Shown: in pieces, positions 24,888-34,882 of the stretch
Layout of the letters: each line of letters starts with the position of its first letter
Position numbering within the stretch: position 1 is the first letter of the stretch
Assembly (NCBI GenBank): GCA_001767835.1
Contig: MEMA01000052.1
Span: 69,753-133,752 of the forward strand
DNA length: 64,000 nt
Direction of reading: 5' to 3'
Source of the DNA: Alphaproteobacteria bacterium GWC2_42_16
GTDB lineage: Bacteria > Pseudomonadota > Alphaproteobacteria > UBA9655
Notes under the pieces: generated by a model
The model's database searches: none
What the model was told of the DNA's origin: nothing
What the model saw: the letters and a program-made list of their open reading frames with translations, nothing else
Translations under genes and position numbers: made by a program

Positions 24888-24902
24888 GAGGAGTGTCCTG
24901 TC

Positions 24903-25898
<996 letters not shown>

Positions 25899-25912
25899 TT
25901 ACCCTCTTTTAC

Positions 25913-27058
25913 TTACTCAGACAAGGCGGCCGCAGTATTTTCATAAAGGCGCTCTTTTAAAAAAGCACCCCCTAAGGCGAGTCCTTTCTCATCAATCCCA
26001 TGATCAAGCCCTGGAATAAGAGCCAATGTTACCGGAACCTGTAGAGTTTTGAGGCGCTTCTCCGCTATTTGGGAAAAAGAAGGAGGAACAAGACGATCTT
26101 CTCGTCCATGAATCAAGAGGATGGGTGGACGGGAAATATTCGATTTTGTTGAATCTTCCAGGAAAGCACCAGAGTAAGCCACAACACCCGCACATCGCGG
26201 GCGATGAAGAGCCATATACAGAGCAAACATTGATCCCTGTGAAAAGCCCACGAAAGCCAATTTTTCAGGCGAAAGATCATGAGTTTTTAAAAGGGTATCT
26301 AAGTATCGATTAAATGAAGGGGTAATCGCTTGAATGTCTCCAAGCATTCGAGCGATTTGAGTCGTTGTCAGCGGTTGATCTGGATTCCAATCGTCCAGAC
26401 TAAACCATTGGTTTCCTGAAGGGTAAAGCTTACTTGTCAAGGGCCCATGAGGAGCCACAAAAAGAGTGTTGGGGAGAAGAGCGGCCCAAGCGTTTCCTAT
26501 GGACAACAAATCATGGCCATTGGCTCCATACCCGTGCAGAAAAACAACAATCGAATCGGGTGGCCCTCCTGAAGCAGGGGTAAGTTGAGGGCCTGAAAAA
26601 GTCGTGATCATCTTATTTTCTCCTTCTGATAATCCTTGTTCTCCAACAATACAAATTCCAAGCGCAAAGGCAAGTGCAGGACCTAAAGGAAATTTCGGCC
26701 CCTTCTCCAACACCTTCCATAAGAGGGCTAACATTAAGCCTCCAAGTCCCGTCATAAATAAAAAAAGAGGAATCTGAGAAGGGAGTATCCACAAACCTGA
26801 AGCTACCATCATCTTAACGTCCCCTAACCCTAGCCCTTCCTTACCTCTTAGAAGGGGATAGAATATATAAAAGGCGTATCCAATCATCCCAAGAATCACC
26901 ACGCTTGGTAACTTCTCAAGGCTTACCTGAAAAAGACCCAATACGATGATGCCCAGCACAAGGCTATCAGGAATAAGGCCTTTTCTTATGTCTTGAACAC
27001 TAATAGCCCCTAAAAGAACAAAAAGGAGGCTTTTCAAAAGGAGAGAGAAAGAGATCAT
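25913..27058 (-). CDS. fused ORF: A24-type prepilin peptidase (CpaA-like) N-domain + phospholipase/carboxylesterase-type alpha/beta hydrolase C-domain
   Basis: N-part has QDIRKGLIPD and GLGLGDVKMM (GxGD) aspartates; C-part has VFLHGYGANG, GFSQGS nucleophile, HGREDRLVP and GLDHGID triad; internal AGAAGGAG-N8-ATG at 26627-26609. Confidence 0.85.
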   Translation of the reverse strand: MISFSLLLKSLLFVLLGAISVQDIRKGLIPDSLVLGIIVLGLFQVSLEKLPSVVILGMIGYAFYIFYPLLRGKEGLGLGDVKMMVASGLWILPSQIPLFLFMTGLGGLMLALLWKVLEKGPKFPLGPALAFALGICIVGEQGLSEGENKMITTFSGPQLTPASGGPPDSIVVFLHGYGANGHDLLSIGNAWAALLPNTLFVAPHGPLTSKLYPSGNQWFSLDDWNPDQPLTTTQIARMLGDIQAITPSFNRYLDTLLKTHDLSPEKLAFVGFSQGSMFALYMALHRPRCAGVVAYSGAFLEDSTKSNISRPPILLIHGREDRLVPPSFSQIAEKRLKTLQVPVTLALIPGLDHGIDEKGLALGGAFLKERLYENTAAALSE

Positions 27059-27230
27059 GGTGCTTTAAATTTTAAACCATTCTTTTTTTGATGTCACTTA
27101 AAATGAAGTGTACAGAGATCTTTAAGGTATTTTTACGTTCCCTGTTTCCCATAACCCGCTTTTCACACTGGACAAAAACATATTAAATCCCATTTCTTCT
27201 AAATCCCACTTTACTTTTTTCCCACTCGTG

Positions 27231-27255
27231 CTAATATAAAAATATAACTTATTAG
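27231..27255. promoter_or_regulatory. candidate operator of the TA pair: CTAATA-N13-TATTAG
   Basis: Inverted repeat directly upstream of the Shine-Dalgarno of the AbrB-like ORF. Confidence 0.35.
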
Positions 27256-27272
27256 GTGGAAAGGTAAGAGAA

Positions 27273-27542
27273 ATGAAGGAGTTTGTTGTCCGTCCAGACA
27301 CAAAGGGGCGCGTTTGTATTGGCAAAATGGCTCAGGGAATCAGTAGTTTTAAAGCTAGTTTTGATGAGGAAAGTCATAGAATTATTTTGGAACCCTATAC
27401 AGAAATTCCTTATAGGGAAAGGTGGCTATTTTCTAACAAAGAAGCGATGAAGCGCGTACAAGACGGAATGCAGGATTCTTTAGAAGGACGTGTAAAAGAA
27501 GGAGGCAGTTTTTCTCAATACATAGAAAAAGATGCCATTTAA
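27273..27542 (+). CDS. AbrB/SpoVT-like putative antitoxin
   Basis: DTKGRVCIGKMAQGISSFKASFDEESHRIILEPYTEIP swapped-hairpin-like N-terminus, then ERWLFSNKEAMKRVQDGMQDSLEGRV; overlaps downstream toxin-like gene. Confidence 0.75.
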   Translation: MKEFVVRPDTKGRVCIGKMAQGISSFKASFDEESHRIILEPYTEIPYRERWLFSNKEAMKRVQDGMQDSLEGRVKEGGSFSQYIEKDAI

Positions 27543-27828
27543 GCTGATATTTACTCATAAAGCTTCTTTTCATTTGAAAGAATTAGAAGAAAGCTCTTCT
27601 CTCAAAAAGAAGCTTAAAGCTGTTAGAAAATCTCTGGGATACCTTGAACAAAATCCAAAACACCCCAGTTTAAATACACATAAGTACGAAACTCTGAGTA
27701 AAGAATTTAACCAAGAAATTTTTGAGGTTTATGCCGAGAATAAAACGCCCCAAGCCTATCGCATTTTTTGGCATTATGGTCCTTCTAAAAATGAAATAAC
27801 CATTATTGCCATCACACCTCATCCATAA
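27532..27828 (+). CDS. RelE/ParE-like putative toxin
   Basis: LEQNPKHPSLNTHKYETL...FEVYAENKTPQAYRIFWHYGPSKNEITIIAITPHP; 11-nt overlap with antitoxin-like ORF. Confidence 0.75.
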   Translation: MPFKLIFTHKASFHLKELEESSSLKKKLKAVRKSLGYLEQNPKHPSLNTHKYETLSKEFNQEIFEVYAENKTPQAYRIFWHYGPSKNEITIIAITPHP

Positions 27829-27886
27829 ATTGCAGTGTTAATAACCACGTGGCAATCCCATAGGGGCAGTGTGATTTGATCACCAT

Positions 27887-27919
27887 TTTGTAGGGGTTAC
27901 AGATTGTAACCCCTACAAA
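27887..27919. repeat. perfect 14-bp-stem hairpin (TTTGTAGGGGTTAC-AGATT-GTAACCCCTACAAA)
   Basis: Perfect inverted repeat between the TA pair and dapD; no T-tract on either side. Confidence 0.85.
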
Positions 27920-27978
27920 TTCATTTGACATCTTTAAAAAAGAAGGCTGTTCTTTCTTTTATAATTTGTGGAGAAAAG

Positions 27979-28806
27979 ATGTTTAAAGACAGATCTCACC
28001 TCAAAGGGGTTATTGAAAAAGCATGGAAAGACAGGGACTCTCTTTCCCCCACTACTACAGGGGAAATTTCTGAAGCTGTACGAGAAATTCTTTTTGAATT
28101 AGATCGCGGCGAGTTGCGCGTTGCTGAAAAAACAAAAATGGGGTGGGTTGTGAATGAATGGATTAAAAAGGCCATTCTTCTCTCCTTTCGTTTGAATGAG
28201 TCTTTTCTCATGGATCATACCTATTGCCCCGCTTACGACAAAGTTCCCTTAAAATTTGAGGAATGGACAGAGGAGCAATTTCAACTGGCGGGATTTCGTG
28301 TCGTACCTGGTGCTATTGTCAGGTATTCATCCTATATTGCCCCCGGGACGGTGATTATGCCCTCCTTTATCAATATGGGCGCTTATATTGATAAGGGTAC
28401 CATGATTGATACAGCTGTTCGTATAGGATCGTGTGCTCAAATTGGGAAAGACTGCCATCTCTCCGACAATGTCGGTGTGGGCGGTGTTTTAGAGCCTCTA
28501 CAAGCCAGCCCTGTCATCATTGAAGACAATTGCTTTATTGGTGCTTGCTCAGAAATCGTTGAGGGCGTTTTTGTAGGAGAAGGAAGTGTACTTGGCGCCG
28601 GCGTTTTGTTAACTTCCTCTACAAAAGTGGTTGATCGGGAAACAAGTGAAATCACTTACGGCCGCATTCCTCCTTATTCTGTCGTTGTGCCCGGCGTCAT
28701 GCCCGATAAAAATCCAGACAAACCCGCCCTTCAATGTGCGGTCATCATCAAGCATGTGGATGAAAAAACCCGTTCAAAAATCTCGATTAATGAATTGTTG
28801 CGCTAA
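27979..28806 (+). CDS. dapD: 2,3,4,5-tetrahydropyridine-2,6-dicarboxylate N-succinyltransferase
   Basis: Left-handed beta-helix hexapeptides, [51 protein letters not shown]; start set at MFKDRSHL. Confidence 0.96.
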   Translation: MFKDRSHLKGVIEKAWKDRDSLSPTTTGEISEAVREILFELDRGELRVAEKTKMGWVVNEWIKKAILLSFRLNESFLMDHTYCPAYDKVPLKFEEWTEEQFQLAGFRVVPGAIVRYSSYIAPGTVIMPSFINMGAYIDKGTMIDTAVRIGSCAQIGKDCHLSDNVGVGGVLEPLQASPVIIEDNCFIGACSEIVEGVFVGEGSVLGAGVLLTSSTKVVDRETSEITYGRIPPYSVVVPGVMPDKNPDKPALQCAVIIKHVDEKTRSKISINELLR

Positions 28807-29951
28807 TGGATCCGATCAAGCTCAGCCAAGACCTCATCCGTTGTCCCAGCATTACACCAAAAAACGCTGGAGCTCTTGAGATTGTGGAAGCTCACTTGAA
28901 CTCCATGGGTTTTACCTGTGAGCGTTTGGATTTTGAAGGCATTGTTAACCTTTATGCTCAAAAAGGAACAGGGCGTTCTCGTTTATGTTTTGCTGGCCAT
29001 ACAGACGTGGTTCCTGTGGGCGCCGAAGACCTTTGGACGAAAGCACCCTTTGAAGGAGAAATTAAGGATGGCCAGCTCTGGGGTCGTGGTGCTGCTGACA
29101 TGAAATGTGCGATTGCAGCTTTTCTTTCCGCCCTTTCCGAAACGAAATCTCAAAATTCTATCAGTCTTTTGATTACAGGAGATGAAGAGGGAGAGGCACT
29201 CCACGGAACCCAGAGAATTCTTCCACTTTTAATGGAGCGCGGCCTTATCCCAGATCTCTGCCTCATAGGTGAGCCAACTGCGCTCAATGAGGTCGGCGAC
29301 ACTATAAAGATTGGAAGACGCGGCAGTATTACAGGAAAACTCACGTGTTTTGGTCAACAAGGTCATATTGCCTATCCTCAGAATACGGACAACCCCATCC
29401 CTCGGCTTATGGCATGTCTTCAAGAATTATATGCTTATCCCTTTGATGAAGGGACAGAGTTTTTTGAGCCCACCCGTTTTGAAGTCACTTCCATTGATGT
29501 GGGTAATCTTGCAACCAACATTATTCCTCAGAAAGCAGAAGCTTGCTTTGGACTTCGCATGAACACGCTTCAAAAGGCCGATGAACTCTGTGAGACCCTC
29601 AAAGGCATTTGTGTCAAAAGAGCAGGACGCCATGACCTTAAACTAACCATTCATGGTAATGCCTTTTTAACAGAAGACAAGGACAAAATCCGGTGTATCC
29701 AAGAAGCCGTCAAAAAAGTAACAGGAAGGTTGCCTTCCTTAAGCACAACGGGAGGGACCACAGATGGACGTTTCATCAGTGCTTATTGTCCTGTCATTGA
29801 ATGTGGTATGCTTGAAAAGACTATGCATCAAGTTGATGAGCACGTCTCCCTCAAGGACATTCAACATTTAAAAGAGATCTATCTTTCTATTCTACAAGCC
29901 TTTTTCTTGCCAGAAGCAACAACTTCTGCTAGGGAAGACCCAATAAGTTGA
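28806..29951 (+). CDS. dapE: succinyl-diaminopimelate desuccinylase
   Basis: CFAGHTDVVPVG, GRGAADMKCAIAAF, GDEEGEALHGT. Confidence 0.96.
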   Translation: MDPIKLSQDLIRCPSITPKNAGALEIVEAHLNSMGFTCERLDFEGIVNLYAQKGTGRSRLCFAGHTDVVPVGAEDLWTKAPFEGEIKDGQLWGRGAADMKCAIAAFLSALSETKSQNSISLLITGDEEGEALHGTQRILPLLMERGLIPDLCLIGEPTALNEVGDTIKIGRRGSITGKLTCFGQQGHIAYPQNTDNPIPRLMACLQELYAYPFDEGTEFFEPTRFEVTSIDVGNLATNIIPQKAEACFGLRMNTLQKADELCETLKGICVKRAGRHDLKLTIHGNAFLTEDKDKIRCIQEAVKKVTGRLPSLSTTGGTTDGRFISAYCPVIECGMLEKTMHQVDEHVSLKDIQHLKEIYLSILQAFFLPEATTSAREDPIS

Positions 29952-29962
29952 GAGGAGCCGCT

Positions 29963-30820
29963 ATGAGTTGGTTTACCACCTTTGTCCGACCCAGAATTAA
30001 AGCTCTTATAGAAAAGAAGGAAGTTCCTGATAACCTTTGGCATAAGTGTGCTCATTGCGAGCAAATGATCTTCCGTAAGGATTTAATCACCTATCAATAT
30101 GTGTGTCGTCATTGTAATTATCATATGCGTATGCCTGTCAAAACGCGGCTTGAAACTCTTTTTGATGAAGGGGACTACACTCGCATTCCCATTCCTTCAG
30201 TTCCTATTGACCCTCTCAAGTTTAAGGACTCAAAAAAGTATACAGATCGTCTCAAGACATGCCGCACCATAACCGGTGAGGAGGAGGCCATTATTGTCGC
30301 AGAAGGAACCCTTGGCAAACACCCCGTGGTCATTGCGGCATTTGATTTTTCTTTTATTGGAGGATCCATGGGAATGGCCGTCGGAGAAGGCCTTGTTAAA
30401 GGCGCCGAACGAGCCATCGAGTTAAAGGCTGCTTATATTGCCATTCCCGCATCTGGCGGAGCACGCATGCAAGAGGGCACTTTATCCTTAATGCAAATGC
30501 CCCGCTCAGTGATTGCTGTTGAGAGAGTCAAGGAAGCCGGCCTCCCTTATATTCCTCTCTTAACAAACCCTACAACCGGAGGAGTTGCTGCCTCCTTTGC
30601 TATGCTGGGAGATATTGCCATTGCTGAACCAGGGGCTGTTATTGGTTTTACAGGCGCCCGCGTCCTCCAAGAAACCATTCGCCAGGCTTTGCCTACTGGC
30701 TTTCAAAGTGCCGAATTCCAACTCGAACATGGCATGGTGGATATAGTTGTGGCTCGAAAGGATGTTCGCCAAAAACTTATCAATATCCTGGACATTTTAA
30801 TGAGCAGGGGAAAAAACTAG
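29963..30820 (+). CDS. accD: acetyl-CoA carboxylase carboxyltransferase beta subunit
   Basis: Zn finger CAHCEQMIFRKDL...CRHCNYHMRM; SGGARMQEGTLSLMQMP. Confidence 0.96.
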   Translation: MSWFTTFVRPRIKALIEKKEVPDNLWHKCAHCEQMIFRKDLITYQYVCRHCNYHMRMPVKTRLETLFDEGDYTRIPIPSVPIDPLKFKDSKKYTDRLKTCRTITGEEEAIIVAEGTLGKHPVVIAAFDFSFIGGSMGMAVGEGLVKGAERAIELKAAYIAIPASGGARMQEGTLSLMQMPRSVIAVERVKEAGLPYIPLLTNPTTGGVAASFAMLGDIAIAEPGAVIGFTGARVLQETIRQALPTGFQSAEFQLEHGMVDIVVARKDVRQKLINILDILMSRGKN

Positions 30821-30838
30821 GACAACATTAATTAAGTT

Positions 30839-31960
30839 ATGCGACCACATTTAAAACCAGAAGATCCCCGTTTTTCATCGGGCCCCTCAAAAAAAAGACC
30901 CAGATGGTCAACACAAGTCTTGAATCTCGCCTCATTGGGAAGGTCCCATCGGTCTTCTTACGGCATTGAGAGAATTCGTCATATGACCACTCTCATGCGC
31001 AACCTTTTGGAAATTCCTGAAAATTATCACATCGCCATCCTTCCTGGATCATGTACAGGCGCCATGGAAGCAGCTCTCTGGTCACTATTAGGACCTCGGC
31101 CTGTTGATATTATTACCTTTGATGTTTTTGGAAATCATTGGGCTTACGATATTCTTCAAGAATTAAGGCTTGAAAACACTCATGTTTTTGAAGCCCCTAT
31201 TGGTTCCCTTCCTGATCTCTCTAAAGTTCATCCTTCTCATGACATCGTCTTGACATGGAATGGAACAACGGCAGGCGTTGTCATTCCTGATGCAAACTGG
31301 ATTCACTCTTCTCAAGAAGGACTCGTCATTTGTGATGCAATTTCGGCTCTTTTTGCCATGCCCTTTCCTTGGGAAAAAATGGATGCTATTGCTTTTTCTT
31401 GGCAAAAGGCCCTAGGAGGAGAAGCTGCCCATGGCATGCTTGTTTTAAGTCCAAAAGCGGTAGAGCGTCTCAAGACCCACACTCCTCCTTGGCCCATTCC
31501 GCGGGTTTTTCGCCTGAGGCGTGATGGAAGTTTTGATCAAAACATCTTCCAGGGTTATACGATCAACACCCCATCCCTGCTTTGCATTGAAGACTGTATT
31601 GATGCCCTTTCATGGGGATTAAGTTTAGGGGGGTTGCCAGCTCTTATTGCGCGATCTCAAGAAAATTTGCGCACTGTTGAAAAGTGGGTCGAAGAGACTC
31701 CATGGATTGAGTTCTTGGCTCAAGATCCAAGAACACGATCCTCCACGTCCATTTGTTTGCGCTTTCCAGAAGCCCCAGATGACTGGGCCCTTCCAAAAGC
31801 AATTGCCAACCTTTTAGAAAAAGAAGGCGTTGCTTTCGACATCTTAGGACACATCAATTCCCTTCCAAATCTCCGTTTATGGGGTGGCCCAACCGTTGAG
31901 TCTTCTGATATCAGAGCGCTCCTTCCTTGGATCGCGTGGGCCCATAAAGAAGTCGTGTGA
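30839..31960 (+). CDS. serC: phosphoserine aminotransferase (class V)
   Basis: FSSGPSKKRPRWS, PGSCTGAMEAALWSLLG, FSWQKALGGEAAHGMLVLSP. Confidence 0.9.
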   Translation: MRPHLKPEDPRFSSGPSKKRPRWSTQVLNLASLGRSHRSSYGIERIRHMTTLMRNLLEIPENYHIAILPGSCTGAMEAALWSLLGPRPVDIITFDVFGNHWAYDILQELRLENTHVFEAPIGSLPDLSKVHPSHDIVLTWNGTTAGVVIPDANWIHSSQEGLVICDAISALFAMPFPWEKMDAIAFSWQKALGGEAAHGMLVLSPKAVERLKTHTPPWPIPRVFRLRRDGSFDQNIFQGYTINTPSLLCIEDCIDALSWGLSLGGLPALIARSQENLRTVEKWVEETPWIEFLAQDPRTRSSTSICLRFPEAPDDWALPKAIANLLEKEGVAFDILGHINSLPNLRLWGGPTVESSDIRALLPWIAWAHKEVV

Positions 31961-32078
31961 TGGTGATTTTGACCTTATAAAACTGCATATCAGATATGCG
32001 TTAATTTTTATTGTATTTTACAAGAGCAAATATTATTTAGAAACTAGTGTAAAATTATATGGTTATCAGGTGATATAT

Positions 32079-33290
32079 ATGGTAAAAAAGACTATTGTTC
32101 TTTCTTTTCTAACAACAACTCTTCTCATACGAAATACATTTGCAGAACAAGAAGACCTAACAAGTTCATGTGTAATTAAACCGACCCACTCTATCACTAA
32201 GGGCTCACAAACTTTTAAGGCAACCAATTATCTCGAGATTACCGGCGCAAAGGAACTCCATGAAAAAGGCTTTAAAGGCAAAGGAACCAAGGCTATTATC
32301 ATTGACAATTGCTTTCTTCCTCATGGGGAGCAGCCTGACAATCTTACAAAAAGTAGCATTTCCGGCAGCTATAATCCTAAAACAATGACCGCCCCTGGGC
32401 ATGGAACAAACGTTCTAGAAATTATGAAAGAAATTGCTCCCACGGCAACATTCAAATTTATAACTCGATATGACCCTCTCGGAAATAAATCTTCGAATAG
32501 CGTATGTTCAGCTTTAGAAGAAGCTGCACGAAGTGAAGGAGATGTGGTTAATCTTTCTTTTGGCTTGGGATTAACAGACCAAAAAATATATCAGGCTCTC
32601 CAAAACGTGGTAGATTCCGGTAAAGTTATTTTTGTTTCTTTTGGAAATGAATATGAAAAAGCGCCCGATCAAGCTAATTTGTATTCTAAGAAGCTCATAG
32701 AGCTTGCAGCCACGCCAAAAATGAAAGGCAGACTCGTTCCTGTAGCAAGTTCTGAATATTGTAACGGACAAGAGCGTTTATCTCCTTTTAGCAATAGAGT
32801 CATCGGTGGAAGCGCTAAGTATGCCCTTACAGCCCCAGGATCTGATATTCTTACACCGATGCCGGGAGGTGAGTATGAAGTACGCTCTGGCACTTCTTTT
32901 GCTTCACCCATTGCAGCGGCCAGCTATCTTTTATTAAAAGAAACCTTTCCTGGACGGAAACCTGAAGAATACACTGACTTAATGCGCGGTTCTGCTCGAC
33001 AGACAAGCCTTAACAAGAGTTTTCTTTTTAATGATCAATATGGAAGCGGCGTCCTTGATCTTAGAGAGGCATTCGTCAACGGTATGAAAAGAAAAACTGC
33101 AGCTGTATCCCAACCCTCTATGGTTAAAAAAGATGAGAAGAAGGCTATCCCTCAAAAACTTTCTTCTCCGAAATCTTTGAAATCAAAAATCAAGGAAGTT
33201 GCTGATAATTGGATTGTTAAACCCTTTCAAAAAGCAGGAACAATTATAAAAAATGTTATAAAAAGTCTTACAACTCGGCGTTTGAGATAG
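32079..33290 (+). CDS. secreted subtilisin-like (S8) serine protease
   Basis: Signal peptide MVKKTIVLSFLTTTLLIRNTFA; Asp (AIIIDNC), His (GHGTNVLEI), Ser (GTSFASPIAAA) triad; start set at 32079 instead of upstream 31884. Confidence 0.88.
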   Translation: MVKKTIVLSFLTTTLLIRNTFAEQEDLTSSCVIKPTHSITKGSQTFKATNYLEITGAKELHEKGFKGKGTKAIIIDNCFLPHGEQPDNLTKSSISGSYNPKTMTAPGHGTNVLEIMKEIAPTATFKFITRYDPLGNKSSNSVCSALEEAARSEGDVVNLSFGLGLTDQKIYQALQNVVDSGKVIFVSFGNEYEKAPDQANLYSKKLIELAATPKMKGRLVPVASSEYCNGQERLSPFSNRVIGGSAKYALTAPGSDILTPMPGGEYEVRSGTSFASPIAAASYLLLKETFPGRKPEEYTDLMRGSARQTSLNKSFLFNDQYGSGVLDLREAFVNGMKRKTAAVSQPSMVKKDEKKAIPQKLSSPKSLKSKIKEVADNWIVKPFQKAGTIIKNVIKSLTTRRLR

Positions 33291-33394
33291 GTTTTTTAAC
33301 CCCCATCATTTGATATTTTGCTCGTCTCTGCTTGCGATGTATCTCCTAAAGAGATTACAATACCCCGCCCTTTAACCTTTTTTAAGATCATATA

Positions 33395-34159
33395 ATGAGA
33401 GATCTAGACACCGAAGAGATAATTCTTCATCCACCCGCTGACTTTGAAGGTATGCGGAAAGCGGGTCACTTGGCAGCACTTACCCTTGATTTTATAACAC
33501 CCTATGTTAAAGAGGGGGTTACCACTCAAGAGCTAAACGATTTATGTCACGAGTTTATCATCAGTCACGAGGCGACCTCTGCACCTTTGGGTTACCGAGG
33601 GTTTCCAAAATCTATTTGTACCTCTGTCAATCATGTGGTGTGCCATGGTATTCCGGGCCCAAAAAAACTCCACCAGGGTGATATTCTTAACATTGATATA
33701 ACCGTTGTTTTGGATGGATGGCATGGAGATACAAGCCGCATGTTTGCAATCGGAAAGATCTCAATTAAAGCTCAAAAATTAATTGGTGTGACCTATGAAG
33801 CGATGATGCGCGGTATTGAGGTCATTCGTCCTGGTGTTCACCTTGGTGATATCGGCTATGCCATTCAAAGCTTTGTGGAAGCTAAAGGGTTTTCCGTTGT
33901 CCGCGATTTTTGTGGGCATGGTTTGGGACGCGTTTTCCATGCAGCTCCTAACGTTCTCCACTATGGGAAACCCCATACAGGAGCGGAGATCAAGGAAGGA
34001 ATGTTTTTTACTATTGAGCCCATGATCAACGCAGGTAAATATGATATCAAAATTTTAGGAGATGGATGGACAGCCGTTACACGCGATAAATCCCTCTCCG
34101 CTCAGTTTGAACACAGCGTGGGCGTCACCTCAACTGGATATGAGATTTTTACCCTATGA
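33395..34159 (+). CDS. map: methionine aminopeptidase type I
   Basis: GYRGFPKSICTSVNHVVCHGIP, FCGHGLGRVFHAAPNV, MFFTIEPMI. Confidence 0.97.
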   Translation: MRDLDTEEIILHPPADFEGMRKAGHLAALTLDFITPYVKEGVTTQELNDLCHEFIISHEATSAPLGYRGFPKSICTSVNHVVCHGIPGPKKLHQGDILNIDITVVLDGWHGDTSRMFAIGKISIKAQKLIGVTYEAMMRGIEVIRPGVHLGDIGYAIQSFVEAKGFSVVRDFCGHGLGRVFHAAPNVLHYGKPHTGAEIKEGMFFTIEPMINAGKYDIKILGDGWTAVTRDKSLSAQFEHSVGVTSTGYEIFTL

Positions 34160-34827
34160 CCTTACACAATGGACATCGCCAGCGTTTACGAGATCGTTTC
34201 CTGAAAGGAGGAGAAAAAAATCTTCCCGATTATGAAATCGTTGAACTCCTTCTCTTTGGTGTGATGCCGCGTGGCGATGTAAAACCTCTTGCTAAAACCC
34301 TTTTAAAAGAATGTGGCTCCCTCTCTGGACTTCTTCAAGCAAATCCCCAAAAACTCAAGTCGATCCCTGGTGTTGGGGATTCAACTCTTGCCATGCTAAA
34401 AGCTGTTCACGAAGCAGGCTGTCGCTTGGTTAGGGAAGAGGCGAGTCAACAACCCGTTTTTGGAACATGGAAAGCTGTGATTGATTATTGCAGGGCTCGC
34501 ATGGCTCATTTGACTGTTGAACAATTCCGCCTTCTTTTCCTTGATCAGAAAAACAAAATCATCGCTGATGAAGTCCAGCAACAAGGAACTGTCAACATCA
34601 CACCTGTCTTCCCACGAGAGGTCGTAAAACGAACATTAGAGCTTGGTGCTTCCAGCCTTATCATGGTGCACAATCATCCCAGCGGGGACCCCGCACCCTC
34701 ACAAGCGGATATTGATATCACGAAACGCGTGATTAAAGCAGCAACAGAGCTTGACATTAAGGTTCTGGACCATATCATCATTGGAAAATTCGGCCACACC
34801 TCCTTGCGAGATATGCAATTGATTTAA
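34156..34827 (+). CDS. radC: RadC-family JAB/MPN domain protein
   Basis: MVHNHPSGDPAPSQADIDITKR; helix-hairpin-helix LKSIPGVGDSTLAML. Confidence 0.96.
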   Translation: MTLHNGHRQRLRDRFLKGGEKNLPDYEIVELLLFGVMPRGDVKPLAKTLLKECGSLSGLLQANPQKLKSIPGVGDSTLAMLKAVHEAGCRLVREEASQQPVFGTWKAVIDYCRARMAHLTVEQFRLLFLDQKNKIIADEVQQQGTVNITPVFPREVVKRTLELGASSLIMVHNHPSGDPAPSQADIDITKRVIKAATELDIKVLDHIIIGKFGHTSLRDMQLI

Positions 34828-34854
34828 AAGACAAAAAAACACCTGTTGACCATG

Positions 34855-34881
34855 CTCCAAAAATACATTATATTTTTGGAG
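34855..34881. promoter_or_regulatory. perfect inverted repeat CTCCAAAAATA-CATTA-TATTTTTGGAG abutting the DUF4143 ATPase start codon
   Basis: 11-bp perfect arms, 5-nt loop, ends 1 nt before ATG 34883. Confidence 0.8.
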
Positions 34882-34882
34882 T

